A DNA stretch of 7,577 bases from Comamonadaceae bacterium (GCA_947454585.1 CANGML010000075.1:1-7577); one strand, 5' to 3'. Positions 1 through 6,602 are shown, counted from the first letter of the stretch. Made by a program: numbers and translations. The notes: generated by a model from the sequence alone, not told the origin.

Positions 1-1
1 T

Positions 2-262
2 GCCGCGCTGGCTGCTGTGGCGGGCGTGTGCTTGGCCTTGACCTTCACACTCACGCCATCACAAATTTTTTCGTGGGTGGGTGTGGTGTTTGCGTCTGTG
101 ATGCTGGGTGGCTTGGGCAGCCCTTGGGGGCCTCTCTTGGCGGGTATTTTGATTGGCGTCAGTGAGGCGGTCACCATGACCATCACCGCACCGTCATGGG
201 CGCCGATTGTGTCGTTCTCGTTGTTGATTCTGATGTTGTTGTTGCGACCCGGAAAATTTTAA
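2..262 (+). CDS. livH: LivH-type ABC transporter permease, C-terminal part (5' end outside window)
   Basis: This is the last 86 residues of an inner-membrane permease of the branched-chain/hydrophobic amino-acid (HAAT) ABC importer family; the start lies upstream of the window. The reading frame is open from base 2 and ends at TAA 260-262. The visible part is strongly hydrophobic. It contains the family-typical run VMLGGLGSPWGPLLAGILIG, then a last membrane segment (SLLILMLLLRPGKF), which is how LivH proteins normally end. LivH pairs with LivM to form the translocation channel. The stop is 2 bases before the ATG of the fused permease/ATPase gene, so the two are surely co-transcribed and probably translationally coupled. 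The livH symbol is a family name: the catabolic neighbours make an aromatic acid a likelier substrate than leucine, but that is inference. A GTG at 17 is internal and not a credible start. Confidence 0.9.
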   Translation, partial: AALAAVAGVCLALTFTLTPSQIFSWVGVVFASVMLGGLGSPWGPLLAGILIGVSEAVTMTITAPSWAPIVSFSLLILMLLLRPGKF

Positions 263-264
263 AA

Positions 265-2040
265 ATGAACAAGACTGTCATCGGAATTTTGGTCTCTGCC
301 GGCTTGTTGGCCTGTGTGCCCTGGCTGGGCTTGCCGGCGTTTTATGAATCATTTTTGTACCTCATCTGTCACTGGATGATTCTGGCCTTGTCATGGAACA
401 TCCTGTCAGGCTATTCGGGGTACTTTTCGTTTGGCCATGGCGCTTTCTTTGGCATCGGCGTCTACACCTCGGCCGGTTTGGCGGCGAATTTGAATTGGCC
501 TTTTTTGTGGACACTGCCTGCGGCGGCGCTGATGGCCGCGCTGTTTGGCATGTTGCTGGGCTATGTGGTGTTTCGGGTCAAGTCGGTGCGCGGCGAGTTG
601 TTTGCGCTGCTCACGTTGGCGGTCACCTTCATTGTGGGCACGGTGGTGTTGAACACCCGCATTGATGGCGGGCCCGGCATTTACCTCAACGCGGTGCCTG
701 TGCCCGCCATTGGCCCCACGCCCTCGGCCTCGATTTACTTGATGGCCTTGGCGGGCGCCTTGATCACTTTGTTGATCGCCCATCACGTCTACACCTCTAA
801 GTTAGGGGTGGGTCTGTTTGCGATCCATGATGACGAAGACGTGGCAGAAGTTTTGGGCGTGCCGACTTTTCGCTACAAGATCCTGGCGTTTGGTATTTCT
901 TGCGCCTTGGCCGGTTTAGCCGGTGGCATCCATGCCTTGTTCGTGTCCTATGTCACAGCGGGTGAGGTGTTCACCATCACCGTGCCGTTGACGGTGGTGT
1001 TGATGAGTGTGTTGGGCGGCACGCGCCACTGGGCAGGGCCTGTGGTCGGCTCGGTGGTGATCACGTGCCTGTTGTACTTTTTCACGGCGGGCAGCAACCC
1101 CATTTTTGGCAAAGCCGCCGTGGGTGTGATTTTGGTGGTGGTGATTTTGTTTTTGCCCAACGGCATTCTTTGGTATTTCTTGAATCGCAAAAAGTCAGCC
1201 GCGCACAACGCGGCTGCGCAGCCGCTCTCAACCCCAGTCGCAAGCTCAGTTGCCACGCCTGTCGCCCACGAGGCGAGCCCCGTCGACAAGCCGCACCACG
1301 CTGCCATCACGCAAACCAAGTTGCTCGAAGTGCAGGGTCTGTCAAAAGCCTTCACAGGCGTGCAGGCCTTGAGCGAGGTGACGCTCGACGTGTACCAAGG
1401 CGAAATTTTGGGCTTGTTGGGGCCCAATGGCTCGGGCAAGTCCACCTTCATCAACGTGGTGAGTGGCCATTACGCGGCCACTGGTGGGCAGGTATTTTTG
1501 CAAGGTCGCCGATTGGATGGCTTGCCCGCGCACCAAATTGCGCAAGCTGGGATCGCGCGAACTTATCAAATCCCTAGGCCCTTTGCACATTTGACGGTGC
1601 TGCAAAACGTGGCCTTGGTGGCCATGTTTGGTGGCAATGCACTCAGCCAACAACAGGCCACACAAGAGGCTTATGAATGGCTTGAATTTGCCCATCTGGG
1701 TGACAAGGCGCATGCCTTGCCTGATGCGTTGAACCTGCATCAACGCAAATTCTTAGAGCTGGCGCGTGCCTTGGCGGGTCGACCCCGTTTGGTCCTCTTG
1801 GACGAAGTGTTGTCGGGGCTGACACCCAGCGAGATCAATGAGGCGATTGAATTGATTCGCAAAATCAGAGACAGAGGGGCCACCATTGTGTTTGTCGAGC
1901 ATGTGATGCGTGCGGTCATGGCCTTGGCCGATCGCGTCGCGGTGTTGAACCATGGCAAGTTGTTGGCCATTGGCCCCGCGCAAGAGGTGATGCAAAACAG
2001 CGATGTGGTGAGTGCTTATTTGGGAGGCTCCCATGTTTGA
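265..2040 (+). CDS. Fused ABC transporter permease/ATP-binding protein (LivM-LivG fusion)
   Basis: This 591-residue protein joins the second permease and one ATPase of a HAAT-family importer. Residues 1 to about 310 are a LivM domain with eight or nine hydrophobic stretches; it includes the family hallmarks GYSGYFSFGHGAFFGIG and the cytoplasmic coupling segment AIHDDEDVAEVLGV followed by FRYKILAFGISCALAGLAGG. Residues about 311-352 are an Ala/Ser/Pro/His-rich linker. Residues 353-591 are the LivG-type ATPase: Walker A GPNGSGKST at 386-394, Walker B ending in D513-E514, and switch histidine H546. The ABC signature position reads LNLHQ (489-493) rather than LSGGQ, so both glycines are missing. 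The start at 265 is chosen because it begins a normal LivM N-terminus 2 bases after the livH stop; an in-frame start at 196 would lie inside livH. Upstream ribosome-binding sequence is weak (GGAAAA), which suggests coupling. LivM-LivG fusions of about this size are known in proteobacteria. Confidence 0.95.
   Translation: MNKTVIGILVSAGLLACVPWLGLPAFYESFLYLICHWMILALSWNILSGYSGYFSFGHGAFFGIGVYTSAGLAANLNWPFLWTLPAAALMAALFGMLLGYVVFRVKSVRGELFALLTLAVTFIVGTVVLNTRIDGGPGIYLNAVPVPAIGPTPSASIYLMALAGALITLLIAHHVYTSKLGVGLFAIHDDEDVAEVLGVPTFRYKILAFGISCALAGLAGGIHALFVSYVTAGEVFTITVPLTVVLMSVLGGTRHWAGPVVGSVVITCLLYFFTAGSNPIFGKAAVGVILVVVILFLPNGILWYFLNRKKSAAHNAAAQPLSTPVASSVATPVAHEASPVDKPHHAAITQTKLLEVQGLSKAFTGVQALSEVTLDVYQGEILGLLGPNGSGKSTFINVVSGHYAATGGQVFLQGRRLDGLPAHQIAQAGIARTYQIPRPFAHLTVLQNVALVAMFGGNALSQQQATQEAYEWLEFAHLGDKAHALPDALNLHQRKFLELARALAGRPRLVLLDEVLSGLTPSEINEAIELIRKIRDRGATIVFVEHVMRAVMALADRVAVLNHGKLLAIGPAQEVMQNSDVVSAYLGGSHV
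2022..2027 (+). promoter_or_regulatory. Ribosome binding site for the LivF-type gene
   Basis: GGGAGG lies 5 bases before ATG 2033, inside the last codons of the fusion gene. It selects 2033 as the start over the in-frame upstream start at 2012, which would add seven unrelated residues. Confidence 0.75.
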
Positions 2041-2737
2041 ACTTGACCAAGTGTCTGTGAGCTACGGCGCTGCGCCTGCGTTGTGGGATGTGTCGCTCAA
2101 CATCCAGCCCGCCGAGTTGGTCTGCGTGGTGGGGCCCAACGGGGCAGGTAAGACCACCATGATCAATGCGATGGCGGGTCTGCAACCGGTGCGAACCGGT
2201 GCCATGCGCTTCAATGGTGAAGACATCACCCGTTTGCCCCCTCACCAATTTTGCGAACGCGGCATTGCGATCGTGCCCGAGGGGCGTCGACTGTTCACGC
2301 AGATGACCGTGTTAGACAACTTAGAGCTGGGTAGTTTTATCCCCAAAGCCAAAGCACGCCGCCAAGCGTCGCTCGACTGGGTGCTCAGTTTGTTTCCAGC
2401 CCTCACGGTGAAATTAGACAGTCCGGCGGGGTCTTTGTCGGGCGGTCAGCAACAGATGGTGGCCATTGGTCGTGCCCTGATGGCGCGCCCCGAATTGCTG
2501 TTGCTCGACGAGCCATCGCTGGGGCTCTCGCCGCTGATTGTGCAAGACATGTTTCGCGCCATCCGTGATATCAACCAGCAGGGCACCTCGGTGCTGTTGG
2601 TGGAGCAAAACGTCACGATGGCGATGAAGTTGGCCACGCGTGCCTATGTGGTCGAAGAGGGCAAGATCGTGATGCAGGGCGCGGCCAGCGATCTGATGTC
2701 GCGCCCCGAAATTCAACGCGCCTATCTGGGGCTGTGA
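2033..2737 (+). CDS. livF: LivF-type ABC transporter ATP-binding protein
   Basis: This 234-residue cytoplasmic ATPase is the second nucleotide-binding subunit of the same HAAT importer; it would pair with the LivG domain of the preceding fusion. Visible motifs in order are Walker A GPNGAGKTT (34-42), the canonical signature LSGGQQQM starting at residue 135, and Walker B LLLLDEP with D159-E160. The switch-histidine position reads VEQN; a Gln here is normal for LivF proteins. The length is typical of the family (about 235). The ATG overlaps the end of the fusion gene by 8 bases (ATGTTTGA), which implies translational coupling. Because this subunit has an intact signature and the LivG domain does not, the two ATP sites of the transporter are probably not equivalent. 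The livF symbol denotes the family; branched-chain amino acids need not be the substrate. Confidence 0.95.
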   Translation: MFELDQVSVSYGAAPALWDVSLNIQPAELVCVVGPNGAGKTTMINAMAGLQPVRTGAMRFNGEDITRLPPHQFCERGIAIVPEGRRLFTQMTVLDNLELGSFIPKAKARRQASLDWVLSLFPALTVKLDSPAGSLSGGQQQMVAIGRALMARPELLLLDEPSLGLSPLIVQDMFRAIRDINQQGTSVLLVEQNVTMAMKLATRAYVVEEGKIVMQGAASDLMSRPEIQRAYLGL

Positions 2738-2744
2738 ACTTGTA

Positions 2745-2750
2745 AAGGAG
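2745..2750 (+). promoter_or_regulatory. Ribosome binding site for the extradiol dioxygenase gene
   Basis: AAGGAG lies 7 bases before ATG 2758, in the 20-base gap after the LivF-type gene. It is the strongest Shine-Dalgarno sequence in the window and supports efficient independent initiation of the dioxygenase. Confidence 0.8.
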
Positions 2751-2757
2751 AAACTGT

Positions 2758-3726
2758 ATGTCTGTCCAACCGAGTGCTCCCTCTGCCATGCCTCGTTCCA
2801 CGGCGCTGGCGGCTCATTCTGTCGATTGCGTGGTGTTCACCGTGCCCGATATCGAGGTGGCGGTGAAGTTTTACACCGCCTTTGGCATGGATGTTCGGCG
2901 TGAGGGCCACAGCGTGGCGCTCTACACCCAGGGCCATCCGCATTGTTGGATGCGGGTGATTGAAAACAAGCAACCCAAGGCCTTGCAGTTTTTGACCTTC
3001 GGCATTTACGCCGAAGATGAGGCCGCCTTTCGCGCCAAGATTGACAAGCTCGGCATCGGCTGTGAACCGCATCCCTTGGCGACACGCCCAGGCATTTGGA
3101 TGCGTGGGCCAGACGGCCATCCGTTTCAATTGGTGGTCAGCGACAAAGTCTCGCCGAACCAAAAAACGCCCGCAGCCCCCAAGCGTGGCTTGGCGCGTGG
3201 TCCGGCCGCTGCACCAGCGCGGACCCAAGTCGATCGCGTCTACCCACGTTGGTTGTCCCATGTCTTGCTGTTCACCCCTGACGTGTCGGGTTTGGTGAAC
3301 TTTGCGGAGTCCGTCTTAGGCCTGCGCCTGTCCGATCGTTCGGGCGACTTGGTGGCCTTCATGCACACGCCGCATGGCAGCGACCACCACTTGCTGGCGT
3401 GTGTGAAGTCGGAGGGCCCAGGCCTGCATCACACCAGCTGGGACCTAGGCAGTGTGGACGAAGTGGGTGAGGCCAGCGAGCAAATGCGCAACGCAGGCTA
3501 TGCCGACGGTTGGGGTGTGGGACGCCATGTCTTGGGCTCCAATTATTTCTATTACGTGCGCGATCCCTGGGGCAGCTTTGCCGAGTATTCGGCTGACATC
3601 GATTTCATCTCTTCGGAGCAACCCTGGGTGTCGGGTGACTACGCCCCCGAGGACTCCTTCTACCTGTGGGGCCCCGCGGTGCCCGATTGGTTTGTGGCCA
3701 ACACAGAGCTCGTTCACCAGAAATAG
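2758..3726 (+). CDS. Two-domain type I extradiol (meta-cleavage) dioxygenase, VOC superfamily
   Basis: This 322-residue cytoplasmic enzyme is predicted to open a catechol-type ring next to the two hydroxyls, using Fe(II) (or Mn) and O2. Two VOC domains are visible: an N-terminal one (about 20-130) that lacks metal ligands, and a C-terminal catalytic one (about 162-300). They are joined by an unusually long Pro/Ala/Lys/Arg-rich linker (about 132-160). Proposed metal ligands are H168 (LSHVLLF), H224 or H225 (LHHTSW) and E276 (FAEY). Second-shell residues are H210 or H211 (DHHLLA), H257 and Y266. The H257-Y266-E276 spacing of 9 and 10 equals that of H241-Y250-E260 in biphenyl dioxygenase BphC. 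The stretch 255-276 nearly matches the PROSITE extradiol signature, with one Tyr where an aliphatic or Phe residue is usual. It sits 20 bases after the transporter genes. The substrate is unknown; a glyoxalase or fosfomycin-resistance role fits the motifs less well. Confidence 0.9.
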   Translation: MSVQPSAPSAMPRSTALAAHSVDCVVFTVPDIEVAVKFYTAFGMDVRREGHSVALYTQGHPHCWMRVIENKQPKALQFLTFGIYAEDEAAFRAKIDKLGIGCEPHPLATRPGIWMRGPDGHPFQLVVSDKVSPNQKTPAAPKRGLARGPAAAPARTQVDRVYPRWLSHVLLFTPDVSGLVNFAESVLGLRLSDRSGDLVAFMHTPHGSDHHLLACVKSEGPGLHHTSWDLGSVDEVGEASEQMRNAGYADGWGVGRHVLGSNYFYYVRDPWGSFAEYSADIDFISSEQPWVSGDYAPEDSFYLWGPAVPDWFVANTELVHQK

Positions 3727-3733
3727 GGTTTCT

Positions 3734-4036
3734 ATGATTTACGTTTTTCATTTGCTGGACAAACCCAACCAAGCGGCCTTGCGCCAACAGGTGAGGCCAG
3801 AACACAAAGCTTATTTGGCTGAGATGGGCGATCGGATGGCGTTTGCCGGCCCCCTCATGGATGAACATGAGCACATGATTGGCAGCTTATTGGCGATTGA
3901 TTTTGCATCGCGTGAGGCTGCCGAACAATGGCTGAGCCACGAGCCCTTCACCAAGGCAGGCGTGTATGGCGAGGTGCGCATTGATGCGTTTTTGAACTTG
4001 TGGCCGCAGAAGGTGGGCTTCCCCCCCGCAGCGTGA
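3734..4036 (+). CDS. YciI-family small protein, possible auxiliary enzyme of aromatic catabolism
   Basis: This 100-residue protein has a ferredoxin-like (dimeric alpha-beta barrel) YciI fold. Family features visible are the opening strand MIYVFHLLDKP, the RPEHKAYL helix carrying conserved H24, the glycine-proline turn FAGPL (37-41), the GSLLAIDF strand, and the C-terminal segment EPFTKAGVYGEVRIDAF. The ATG at 3734 starts exactly where the fold begins; a longer in-frame reading upstream runs out of frame through the dioxygenase gene and is not real. Only 7 bases separate it from the dioxygenase stop, and its weak ribosome site (AGGG) overlaps that stop, so translation is likely coupled. The family includes TftG, a 5-chlorohydroxyquinol dehydrochlorinase, and the fold resembles muconolactone isomerase, so a role on a ring-cleavage substrate or product is plausible. 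That role is inference from context; many YciI proteins have no known function. Confidence 0.85.
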   Translation: MIYVFHLLDKPNQAALRQQVRPEHKAYLAEMGDRMAFAGPLMDEHEHMIGSLLAIDFASREAAEQWLSHEPFTKAGVYGEVRIDAFLNLWPQKVGFPPAA

Positions 4037-4050
4037 GGCCAAGGCCTTAC
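4033..4050. terminator. Hairpin across the two convergent stop codons, possible weak bidirectional terminator
   Basis: GTGAGGCCAAGGCCTTAC can fold with seven pairs (GTGAGGC with GCCTTAC, one of them G-U) around a CAAG loop. It covers the stop codons of both the YciI gene (TGA 4034-4036) and the dehydrogenase gene (complement of 4047-4049). No T-run follows on either strand, so it is not a classical intrinsic terminator. It could still slow RNA polymerase or protect the 3' ends of both messages. Confidence 0.3.
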
Positions 4051-4829
4051 AACACCATGCCGCCATCCATGTGAATGGATTGACCGGTCATGCCGGTGGC
4101 GTTTTTCGAGGCCAGAAAAACAGCCATGCTGGCGATCTCTTCGGGACGCATCATGCGACCCAGCGGGACACGGGCCAGGGCCGCTTTTTCAAAATCTTCG
4201 GCGGATGTGCCCGCACTCATCGAGGCCTGCGCCCTGAGTTCGTCCAGCATGTCGGTCTCCACAAAGCCGGGGCAGATCGCATTCACTGTCACTTGGTAGG
4301 GGCTGGCTTCTAGCGCCACACAGCGTGTCAAACCCACCACCGCGTGCTTGCTGACGTTGTAGGCACTTTGGTTGCGCGACCCCCACTTGCCCGCGGTAGA
4401 GGCGACGTTGATGATGCTGCCTTTGTGGCGCGCCTGCATGTGGGGCAGGCAGGCTTGCATGAAATGCAGGACCCCAAAAAAATTGACATCCAGCATGCCT
4501 TGAAAATCGCTGGCGGTGTAATTCAAAAAAGTTTTGGATTGGTAAATGCCTGCGTTGTTCACCAAGGTGTCGATGTGACCGAAGTGACGGAGGGTGTCGT
4601 CCACAGCGTGAAAGCAAGCCTCACGGTCCGTGACATCCAAGGCCAAGGTCATCACCCTGGCTTGGCTGTGCAGGGGCAATTGCGCCGCCAGTTCATCCAA
4701 GCCCGCTTGGTGGCGCGCAATCAAACACAGCGATGCGCCTTCCTGTGCGAACGCCCTCGCGATGGCCGCGCCAATGCCACGGCTGGCCCCTGTGATCACG
4801 GCAACAGAATTGTTGAATGGCGCGGACAC
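4047..4829 (-). CDS. Short-chain dehydrogenase/reductase (classical SDR family)
   Basis: This 260-residue NAD(P)-dependent oxidoreductase has all classical SDR motifs: cofactor-binding TGASRGIG (13-20), NNAG (91-94), catalytic S144, and Y157-x3-K161 (YNVSK). The C-terminal family pattern NAICPGFVETDM and the end DGGMVL are also present. R17 and R39 near the cofactor ribose suggest NADP(H) preference. It closely resembles beta-ketoacyl-ACP reductase, 3-hydroxyacyl-CoA dehydrogenase and cis-diol or alcohol dehydrogenases, which motifs alone cannot separate. The start is GTG at 4829: AGGA lies 7 bases upstream and the next in-frame Met is residue 60, past the cofactor motif. It follows the flavin hydroxylase by 24 bases on the same strand, so they form a two-gene unit. 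A role in oxidising an aromatic diol or side chain of the same pathway is inferred from context only. Confidence 0.93.
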   Translation of the reverse strand: MSAPFNNSVAVITGASRGIGAAIARAFAQEGASLCLIARHQAGLDELAAQLPLHSQARVMTLALDVTDREACFHAVDDTLRHFGHIDTLVNNAGIYQSKTFLNYTASDFQGMLDVNFFGVLHFMQACLPHMQARHKGSIINVASTAGKWGSRNQSAYNVSKHAVVGLTRCVALEASPYQVTVNAICPGFVETDMLDELRAQASMSAGTSAEDFEKAALARVPLGRMMRPEEIASMAVFLASKNATGMTGQSIHMDGGMVL

Positions 4830-4836
4830 GGCTTTA

Positions 4837-4840
4837 TCCT
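4837..4840 (-). promoter_or_regulatory. Ribosome binding site for the dehydrogenase, supporting its GTG start
   Basis: On the minus strand AGGA is followed by 7 bases and then GTG at 4829. This site supports the non-ATG start of the SDR gene. Confidence 0.6.
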
Positions 4841-4853
4841 GTGCTGGAGGTGC

Positions 4854-6467
4854 TCAGCGTGTCCCCGTGATGCTGCGCAGCAACTGTTGCGCTTGGGCCG
4901 CATCCATGGGGGTGTCTTGATGGGTCCATGCAACGAATTGGTCGGGGCGCACCAAGATCGTGGCGGCTTCGTAGCGGTCGGTTTCGGAGCCTGTGGGCTC
5001 TTGCACCACGGTGAGGGGGATGTGGAGTGCGGCTGCCGCATCCACCATGGCTTGCACCTGGGATGGCTGCTCGCCAAAGCTCAGCAGGGTGAAGCCAGTG
5101 CCCAAAACTTCATAGACGTTTTTGCCCGAACTCAAGGTGGCAGGCGCAAGGTGATGGCCGGCACGCGCTTTGAACTGGTGCGAGCCTTTGGCGCTACAAA
5201 CCAAAGCTGGCGTGTCTGCACCATGACGCACAACGGGCGAACCTTCGTAGTTCGGTTCAAACGCGTGTACCTCGCCCACAGCGCCTTGCGATCGCTCTTG
5301 CCACGCGGCTTCAAACGCGGCTTTGTCCTGTTCGGGGTCAAAGTGCGCCAGAAAGTCGCCGTCGGTCTCGATGGATTTGGCGATGAAGTCTTGGATGGTC
5401 GAGGCAAACACGGGGCGTCGCTCGGCGTCATACGAGTTGAGCAACGCTTCGCCGCCCCAGCCTTGCAAGACGGCGGCAAGTTTCCAGCCTAAGTTGCGCG
5501 CATCTTCTAGGCCTGAGTTCACGCCATAACCGCCATAAGGCGGGTGGCTGTGTGCCGCATCGCCCGCCACAAAGACGCGACCCGCCCGGTACGTGTCGGC
5601 CAAGGCAAAACGCAAATCCCAGAAGCCCACGCGTTGGAGCTCCAGCGCAAACTCGGCGCCGACGGCTTCGTGCAACATGGCCTTGAAATCAAAGTTGTCT
5701 TTCGTGGTGCCCAGGGGCACCGGCGCATGGAAAAACCAGGTGTTGCCCAAGTCCACGCGGCCAAAGAACTTCCAATACCCTTTGAGCTCGGGGTGCAGCA
5801 CGTTGTAGAAAGACTTGCCGGGGAAGCGGGTCAACAACTCGTGCAGCTCTTGCGATTCAAACACCAGCAACACCATCAGGCGGTCGTGGTCAGACAGGGT
5901 TTGCGTGATGCCGGCTTGCTCGCGTGTTTTCGAGCGGCTGCCATCGCAGCCCACGGCATAACTTGCATGGATCACTTGGGTTTGCTGGGTGTTGCGCTCG
6001 GTCAGCGTGACGGTGGTGCCCTGGTCGTCCTGCGTGATCGTTTGGGCATCCCAACCGAACAGGGTTTGCACGTTGGGCAGCATGGCCAGACGTTGGCGCA
6101 GCACTTTTTCGGTCTCGTACTGAGGCAGCCGTTCATTGGCGGTGAAGTAAAAGGGCTTGACCAATTCGCGTTGCAGCCAGTCGTAGCTGTAGTCCCCCAA
6201 CAACGTGCCGTAAGCTGTGAGGCCGCCGATGCCGTACTCAGGCGGGATGGTGCGGGCGGCCCTTAACTCTTTCTCAGCACCCCAAAAGTGGAAATGCTCC
6301 ATGGTGCGCTGGGTGAGGTTTTGGCCTCTGGGGATGGGTTGGGTTTGCGCATAGCGCTCGGTCAAGATGCATCGGATGCCGCGTTGACCCAGTTCGATCG
6401 CCAGGCCTAAGCCGACGGGGCCGCCACCGACGATGACCACGTCGGCTGTGAGAGGTGTTGTTGTCAT
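4854..6467 (-). CDS. FAD-dependent aromatic hydroxylase (group A flavoprotein monooxygenase)
   Basis: This 537-residue cytoplasmic enzyme is predicted to hydroxylate a phenolic ring using NAD(P)H, FAD and O2. The order of motifs is diagnostic: the dinucleotide-binding GGGPVG at 14-19 with E37 at the end of the second strand for the FAD ribose, the DG motif around C174-D175-G176, and the GD motif AGDAAHSHPPYGGYGVNSGL with G302-D303. After about residue 390 comes a C-terminal thioredoxin-like domain (VYEVLGTGFTLLSFG, then ILVRPDQFVAW), as in larger phenol/MhpA-type hydroxylases. The length fits that class (500-600). The ATG at 6467 is the first start in the frame; ribosome-site similarity is weak (GAAG). 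Downstream is the SDR gene and upstream is a divergent transport gene. The exact substrate is not deducible. It would supply the diol opened by the extradiol dioxygenase at 2758-3726. It is not a cofactor-reductase pair type, since all FAD motifs are on one chain. Confidence 0.93.
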   Translation of the reverse strand: MTTTPLTADVVIVGGGPVGLGLAIELGQRGIRCILTERYAQTQPIPRGQNLTQRTMEHFHFWGAEKELRAARTIPPEYGIGGLTAYGTLLGDYSYDWLQRELVKPFYFTANERLPQYETEKVLRQRLAMLPNVQTLFGWDAQTITQDDQGTTVTLTERNTQQTQVIHASYAVGCDGSRSKTREQAGITQTLSDHDRLMVLLVFESQELHELLTRFPGKSFYNVLHPELKGYWKFFGRVDLGNTWFFHAPVPLGTTKDNFDFKAMLHEAVGAEFALELQRVGFWDLRFALADTYRAGRVFVAGDAAHSHPPYGGYGVNSGLEDARNLGWKLAAVLQGWGGEALLNSYDAERRPVFASTIQDFIAKSIETDGDFLAHFDPEQDKAAFEAAWQERSQGAVGEVHAFEPNYEGSPVVRHGADTPALVCSAKGSHQFKARAGHHLAPATLSSGKNVYEVLGTGFTLLSFGEQPSQVQAMVDAAAALHIPLTVVQEPTGSETDRYEAATILVRPDQFVAWTHQDTPMDAAQAQQLLRSITGTR

Positions 6468-6530
6468 GTGTCTGCTTCAAAAAGATGGCGTATTGTCATG
6501 AGAGGCGGCGTTGATGTCTGTCGCGAAGTT

Positions 6531-6548
6531 GCCACGGTGTGCCTTGGC
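6531..6548. promoter_or_regulatory. Candidate operator, imperfect inverted repeat
   Basis: GCCACGG and CCTTGGC are inverted arms of 7 bases with one mismatch around a TGTG centre. The repeat is roughly midway in the divergent intergenic region, where an activator or repressor of catabolic genes would be expected. No regulator gene is in the window, and short imperfect repeats arise by chance, so this is a weak call. Confidence 0.25.
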
Positions 6549-6589
6549 TTTCGGGTACAACCTAGTCCTCTTTCATCAACCAACCAGCT

Positions 6590-6593
6590 GGAG
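6590..6593 (+). promoter_or_regulatory. Ribosome binding site for the substrate-binding protein gene
   Basis: GGAG lies 9 bases before ATG 6603. The nearer AAGGG (6596-6600) is only 2 bases from the start and so is too close to act. The ATG begins a typical signal peptide. Confidence 0.6.
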
Positions 6594-6602
6594 TTAAGGG
6601 CT

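Larger units (their letters stand above)
6468..6602. promoter_or_regulatory. Divergent promoter region between hydroxylase and binding-protein genes
   Basis: These 135 bases separate two divergently read genes and must hold promoters for both, unless the hydroxylase is read from a promoter inside the binding-protein gene. No convincing sigma-70 -35/-10 pair was found by eye on either strand. Repeats seen are an imperfect inverted repeat at 6531-6548, an 8-base palindrome CCAGCTGG at 6584-6591 overlapping the binding-protein ribosome site, and two copies of TTGTCATG (6461-6468 and 6493-6500) 32 bases apart. A shared regulator binding here would couple uptake and hydroxylation. Confidence 0.55.

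Noticed and set aside
196..264. Longer N-terminus for the permease/ATPase fusion starting at 196
   Set aside because: It would overlap the livH end by 67 bases and add residues unlike LivM; ATG 265 gives a normal LivM start 2 bases after the livH stop.
2597..2611. Missing switch histidine in the LivF-type ATPase (VEQN)
   Set aside because: A Gln at this position is usual in LivF proteins, including that of E. coli, so it is not a defect.
2758..3726. Annotation as glyoxalase I or a resistance protein because of the VOC fold
   Set aside because: The two-domain layout, metal ligands and H257/Y266/E276 spacing fit type I extradiol dioxygenases much better.
4344..5492. Long plus-strand open frame of 382 codons running antisense across the dehydrogenase-hydroxylase junction
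   Set aside because: It is antisense to two genes with complete family motifs, its translation shows no recognisable fold, and long antisense frames are common in G+C-rich genes with strong codon bias.
5544..6266. Plus-strand open frame of 240 codons
   Set aside because: It lies fully antisense to the hydroxylase, has a His/Gln/Arg-rich composition typical of shadow frames, and shows no motif.
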